This document shows, piece after piece, positions 59,104 to 64,000 of a stretch of 64,000 nt of DNA. Source of the stretch: Lindgomyces ingoldianus (Eukaryota > Ascomycota > Dothideomycetes > Pleosporales > Lindgomycetaceae); assembly GCF_010093535.1 (NCBI RefSeq), contig NW_022985227.1, positions 190,840 to 254,839 of the forward strand, written 5' to 3'. The translations under genes and the position numbers were made by a program. Every line of letters starts with the position of its first letter. Positions within the stretch are counted from its first letter, which is position 1. Below the pieces are notes generated by a model. The model was not told the DNA's origin, searched no databases, and worked only from the letters and a program-made list of their open reading frames with translations.

Positions 59104-61540
59104 TTACTTTATTTTACTTTAAGTAGAATTACTTTTACTACTTTTAAACTTAAAGCTTTTTTTTAAAAGATAGCTTAGCTAATTAGCTTACTATTTATAC
59201 TATATATATTTTTATACTTTATAAGAAACTATATAGCTTTATATAACTATAGAACACATATTTAATTTAAAGGTAAAAGAACTATTTAAATAGTGTAGTT
59301 AAAAAGCTTTTTATACTTTATTACTATTCTAAAGCTTATGTCTAGAACTAGGCTTTTTTATTTAATGCTAATTAGCTTTATATAATTAAAAGAAAAGATA
59401 ATAGTTAGAATATAAATGCCTACCTCTTATAAAATACACTTTAGTAGTGCAATAGAGTACTAGATTTGCTTAGATTTAACAGCGTAGCTGCAGCTTACTC
59501 TAACTTTTAAGATTATATAATACTATATCTAGATGTTTATTTTTAGCTTTAAGTAAAAGCATAATACTATATCTAGAATAGTTTTTAGCCTATACTGTCT
59601 CTACTTAAGTTACTTATTAAAGTGTAAAATTAGTAAGTAAAGTTTTATATAATATGCTTAATATAAAAGTATCTAATTTAACTAAAGTAATTAAGATATA
59701 GTTTAAAATGTTAACCTTAAAACTAACTTTAGTAAAAAAATGCTTATTAATTTTAATCTAGCTTAGTAAATTTATATAAATACAGTAACTAAGCATTTAT
59801 TTTTTTATAGTATATTTAAATTTTTTATAGTTTTTTTTTAGTTTTTTTTTAGTTTTTTTTTTATACAACATATAATTTATTATTACTATAAGTGCTTAAA
59901 ATAAGTTTTATTTTACTATAAAATAGTCTTATAGTAAGTAGTCTACTAAATATAAGTTTTATTTAGACTATAGTGTTTAAATTTAACCTCTTACACCTAT
60001 ATAAATTATATAAGATAAGGAAGAGATAATCTGTCTAAAGAATACACTTAAAAGTGTAAAAAAAGAAATGTTTATCTTTTTTATATAAGCTACTTTATAT
60101 ACACTAGTAGAATTAGCATGTTAGTAGTTAATCTAGTATACATCTTTACTTTTTATTTAAGGCTATATAACAGCTAAGCTTTTTATTTTTATAATCCTTT
60201 ACTTTATATAATATAAAGTAATTAATAAGTGTAAGTAAATTAATAGTATTAAACAGCTATATATAATACCCTCTTATATATTAGCTAATATCTAATACAT
60301 AGTAGATTAGACCTAGATACAGCTTTAGAACACGCCTCTTATAAGCTATACTAAGTTTATTAAAAATAGCCTTTTTAAAAAGCTTATATAATTTAATTTT
60401 TTAATTACTAAAAGCTATTCTAAACTATATTTTATTATAAATATTAGTAAAGAGTATATTACACATTTTTTAAAAAGTACTAAAAATTATAATATAATTA
60501 AGAACTTACTAAAAAGTAAATACTTTAAAAAAAGTAACTAAAGTATAACTTTATACTTAGTATATAAGGCAACTATAGTAGCTTAGAATAAGATCTTTTT
60601 ATATAAACCCCTTACTAAGTAGACTAAGGTTAAGAAGAAAAAAAAGCTAGTAAAAATAAAAAAAATAAAAAAAAGCTTTTATATAATTATAAGTAAGCAC
60701 TGTTTTAGCTATTTAATGTTAATTCTTAAGTGCCTTATTAGCTTTACAGTATTAAAAAGTAGTACATTTTATATAATAATTTAATTTATTTTTTTTATTT
60801 ACTAGCTTAGTTTAGTTTTACTATTTAACAGCTACTTATTTTAGTTACTGCGCAAAGGTATAGGCTTTAACTAAGTACTATAGACATTTTTATATAGCTA
60901 GGTGCTATAAATAACTTTTATAGCTATAGCGCTTTACTGCTTTTAAAAAAAATATTATATATACTTTAAGCTAAAACTATTATATTATTAGCTAAAGCCT
61001 TAGCAGGTTTATTTTTAATAAGAATAAGCTACTACTATAAACTATTACTAGCACTACTAATTCTTAAGTTATAGCCTAAACATAAAGGTTTACTAGCTAG
61101 CTTATTATTACTCTTTTCTTTTATAAAGTAGTAACTAGCATAGTTATGCTATTTATAATTACTACATGCTCTGCTAAAGTGCCCTTTAGCGCAGCAGCAC
61201 TCTAGGAACAGTTGTGGGCCTAAGATAGCGCTATAGCATGCGCTGCACAGGTTGTCCACTGCCTTTTTACAAGATTATATAAGGATAGTGTTAATATATA
61301 AAGGCCTGTGTAAAGCTATTTAATAAGAGAATATACTGCTATATATAGACTCTACATCCTGCCCTAGAAGGGCTAGCAATGCACAGGCCTATAGACTATA
61401 AGCTAGTAGGGCTAGCTGCTGCTGTCCTACATATAGAACAGAATTAATATTAGCACTAGCTTAGTTAGCAGCAGCAATAGCAGCATTATAAAGAATAAAA
61501 GCCTTATTTTAAGTATTAGCTTTGTATAATAAGAGTAATT
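59104..61540. other. AT-rich RIP-degraded DNA
   Basis: Probably the host sequence of the family C insertion, perhaps retroelement. No domain was recognised in any frame. A GC-richer patch at 61160-61260 lacks an ORF. Confidence 0.35.
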
Positions 61541-61560
61541 AAAATACTATAGGCTTAATG

Positions 61561-61685
61561 CTTACATTATTATTATTGTTATTATTATTATTGTTACTGC
61601 TGCTGCTGCTGCTGTTGCTGTTGCTGCTATTGTTACTATTATTACTGTTATTGTTGCTGCTACTGCTGTAGTAGTGGTGGATGTG
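61561..61685. repeat. Trinucleotide microsatellite (TTA/TTG/CTG)
   Basis: About 120 bases of interrupted TTA, TTG and CTG triplets. The 91-codon minus-strand ORF over it is Asn/Ser-rich because of the repeat and is not supported as a gene. Confidence 0.85.
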
Positions 61686-61879
61686 GAAGAGTAGTAGTAG
61701 CGGTAAGTATCTACAATTATTGTACAACGCTGTAGTAAAGGTAGTTGCTATAAAGAGCAGTTGCAATACAGTTATGTAAAACAACTCTTTACTCCTTAGA
61801 TCTTTAAAAAACATTGTATAAATGCGTTATAGTATGTTTTGCCTAGTAAAATACTATAGTGTTTTATACCTAAAATGCT

Positions 61880-64000
61880 CCTAAGCAATTGGCGATTAGT
61901 TTTTTCCCTTCACCAGCTAACAGTCCGCCGTACTCAACTGTCCTGGGTCCAGAACGCATAGAATGGCGACAATGATTTAACTGTGGCTGACCAAGAATTT
62001 GAAATCGAAGGCACTCAGGCGCTAATATCCATTAGCCCTTCTTTTAATCGTGTTGCGGGAGAAATGATCCCCACATTTCTAGAATTTCGCATCGCTGATT
62101 TTCATACCGTGTGGCTCAGAACAGCCAGTAATACTGACAGGATGGTTATCATACTGGATGCCCAATTCGGCGCTAAGGAGCTGCGTATATCTGGAATATT
62201 AGCACGGCTTGCCTGGTTGCACGCCTAGGTGGCTATAGCAACACCTGCTACTCGGCCAAATTCTCGTCCGCCAGCGAGAAAATGCTGTCTGCTTCTTTCT
62301 ATAATATGGTTAGGATTTGGGAGCTGGATCTTCCTATTCAATCTTCGTCCCCAGAAGATTGATTCAGGGTTAAATGGATCAGAACCTTTGAAGGTCACAT
62401 AGTACGCCACAAAAACCGTAATATCGAGAGCAGAGACGCACATGATAGGAACCTACAATCGTAGGATTCTGTAAATGACTCTCTGAGTATCTGTCAAGAT
62501 GAAGTGTGAAATACACTGGAAGAGGGTAAACTTGCTCTTCTGGTAGGGCAACCATTAAATGAAGCTCCACATATAAACCCTGTCCGACAGTCTAATTACG
62601 TCACCTTCTGCTGCCTAAACTAGTGGTTGCCTTAGGTCACATGACAGGTTCACCTAGTACTGTATAATCCTGTAGTTACCCTTCTTTAGTAATCAATCCA
62701 GTTCCTCATGCCTCTGGTGCTCTTCCAAGCTTCACAGAGTTAGCAGCTGAAATGGGTAATGGAGACTGGTTCCACGGACCCGCTGAAGCATTTGTGCACG
62801 CCGTATGCATGCGTCTAAGACGGCTGGTTTCAAGGGTATCGGGTGCGGAGTTAGGATGCAAAGGCATAATGGTTCGAGACGATGACTAAGCGCAAGAGCA
62901 CGAGTGGGTATTGACGGAATTCTTAAAAGCAAGTAAACAAGACCAGTTTCGGAGATTCACTACCACATTATGGAGAAGGCTCAGAAGATGGTCGATGTCA
63001 CTCGGAATTCATAAGCTGCTTTTCGGTAAGGTAGGGCATGGAAAATCCGGACGATGGCAAGGTAACGTTACAGTCCGGCATTCTCGCCAAAGCTTCCTGT
63101 CGGTTCCCCGTTCTTCTGATCGGACAGTGTCTTGCGAAGCTAACTACGATTCGGCATGGTATTGAGCTGTTCGTTAGACGAAGTTGCGAGGAGTGAGATA
63201 TCATCCCGATAGGAGGAATGAGATTCTTTTGCAGTTCAGCCCAAATCATGGAATAGTTCAGATGTTATGGTCACAACCGTACGTCGTCCTTAAAACAAAA
63301 TTAACAACGACTTTGGATTTCAGCAGAGGGGAGAGATAGCAACTTGCTAAGCATAAATAGATACAAGAACCAATAGTACACCTGGACTGATTGGGCACCC
63401 GTGATCTTGCAAGGTCTAATCATTAGACGACTAGCAATCACGACTTACCAGGGTAACCGGAGGTATCCATTCCAAATAGCCACATCGTGCTGTTGGCCAA
63501 CTTTGTACCCCTGCACCCGTTGAAGGAGGAGATAAGGAGCTGGAAGGGATTTAATGCCCCTCTAGTATTATGCATGCAGCAGCTCTCTGCTGTTATGACA
63601 ATTTCCATTATTGAATGGTAAGTAGCTGTTTAATTTTTCGCATTCATCACGACGTTTGTTTGACAATAGCCAGCATAACCAAGAGTCTTTTTCGAAACAA
63701 AGCTACCCGTGCCGCATGTCGCACGTGTCTCACGCGATATCATACCCATGTACTGCACTATTCACTCATTAGGCATAGCTCCTATCTCGTACAGTATATA
63801 GTCAGCTTAGAGCTCTATCGAGCTCCTCAGACCTTACAATACACTCATTCCACCTTGTTTGGATCTCGATCCCTTGTCGAGTCGTTTGCCATATGTCCCC
63901 TCCTCAGCTCATGCAAGAGTTATGAGCCCGGAGTCGCGCTCCTGACTAGTCCTCTAGTCACCACTGCACAGTTAGCTTTTGCATCTAGCTTCAGGGCCCC
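61880..64000. other. Moderate-GC right edge, no recognised gene
   Basis: Composition returns to about even GC and RIP-type stops vanish. Overlapping ORFs of 60-85 codons occur on both strands (for example 61983-62228 plus, MADQEFEIEGTQALISISPS; 62911-63165 plus). None has a recognised domain or a clear partner, and they may be exons of an unmodelled gene or chance. The stretch 63715-63896 repeats 41607-41790. Confidence 0.5.
63715..63896 (+). repeat. Second copy of the 41607-41790 sequence
   Basis: Shared text includes GTCGCACGTGTCTCACGCGA, CTATTCACTCATTAGG and CACCTTGTTTGGATCTC. Differences are scattered substitutions and small indels, without the TpA bias of RIP. Confidence 0.8.

Noticed and set aside
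61539..61814. 91-codon Asn/Ser-rich ORF
   Set aside because: Product of a trinucleotide microsatellite in AT-rich DNA.
1..64000. tRNA, rRNA or telomeric repeats
   Set aside because: No cloverleaf-like B box context, rRNA core or TTAGGG array was noticed on either strand; a covariance-model scan was not possible.

Overview
The window looks like nuclear DNA of a filamentous ascomycete (Pezizomycotina; the species cannot be named from sequence alone). The evidence is a HET/NB-ARC/TPR incompatibility-type gene with a short spliceosomal intron (GTAGAC donor, GCTAAC branch point, TAG acceptor), Fot1/pogo transposons, Gypsy and Copia retrotransposons, and a pervasive signature of repeat-induced point mutation (RIP). 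Almost every reading frame is crowded with TAG/TAA exactly where the family has Trp or Gln, acidic catalytic residues are changed Asp to Asn, and TpA is very abundant. No intact, confidently functional protein gene was found.

Layout. About 1-5800 has moderate GC and two minus-strand pseudogenes: a pogo/Fot1 transposase and an NLR-like HET - NB-ARC - TPR gene whose TPR array is partly an assembly gap. About 5800-61900 is an AT-rich, RIP-degraded repeat block. In it lie three decayed reading frames of unknown function (6.7-7.2, 7.7-9.4 and 16.9-18.9 kb), an unmutated GC-richer island (11.3-11.8 kb), minisatellites, and nested transposons. About 61900-64000 returns to moderate GC without a recognisable gene.

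Nested transposons. One minus-strand Gypsy element appears to run from a 3' LTR at 20.3 kb to a 5' LTR at 38.7 kb. It is opened by a Copia element (31928-37445, TSD AAAAC), a Fot-type element (26949-28810, TSD TA), two solo LTRs (TSDs AGAAA and GTAAC), a fold-back element (24584-25683) and a further cluster at 20.8-24.6 kb. A second Copia copy (41.8-45.9 kb) holds an internally deleted Fot-type element. It is cut by a Fot-type element (45923-53932) that itself holds a complete 6.1-kb LTR retrotransposon (46906-53047, TSD ATTAT). A fourth retroelement remnant follows, then a full-length Fot-type element whose 561-codon frame has only point mutations (57252-59101).

Three Fot-type families are distinguishable by terminal inverted repeats (TIRs): A (GGCCGGCC-bearing), B (GAGTTGCTCACACACC-bearing) and C (CCACCACCAAACCCGCC-bearing). 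A has an internally deleted derivative and B a fold-back derivative. Each derivative occurs twice with the same junction at different loci, so it moved after it formed, using transposase supplied in trans. The most unusual items are these derivatives, the mutated NLR gene, and the three unidentified frames.
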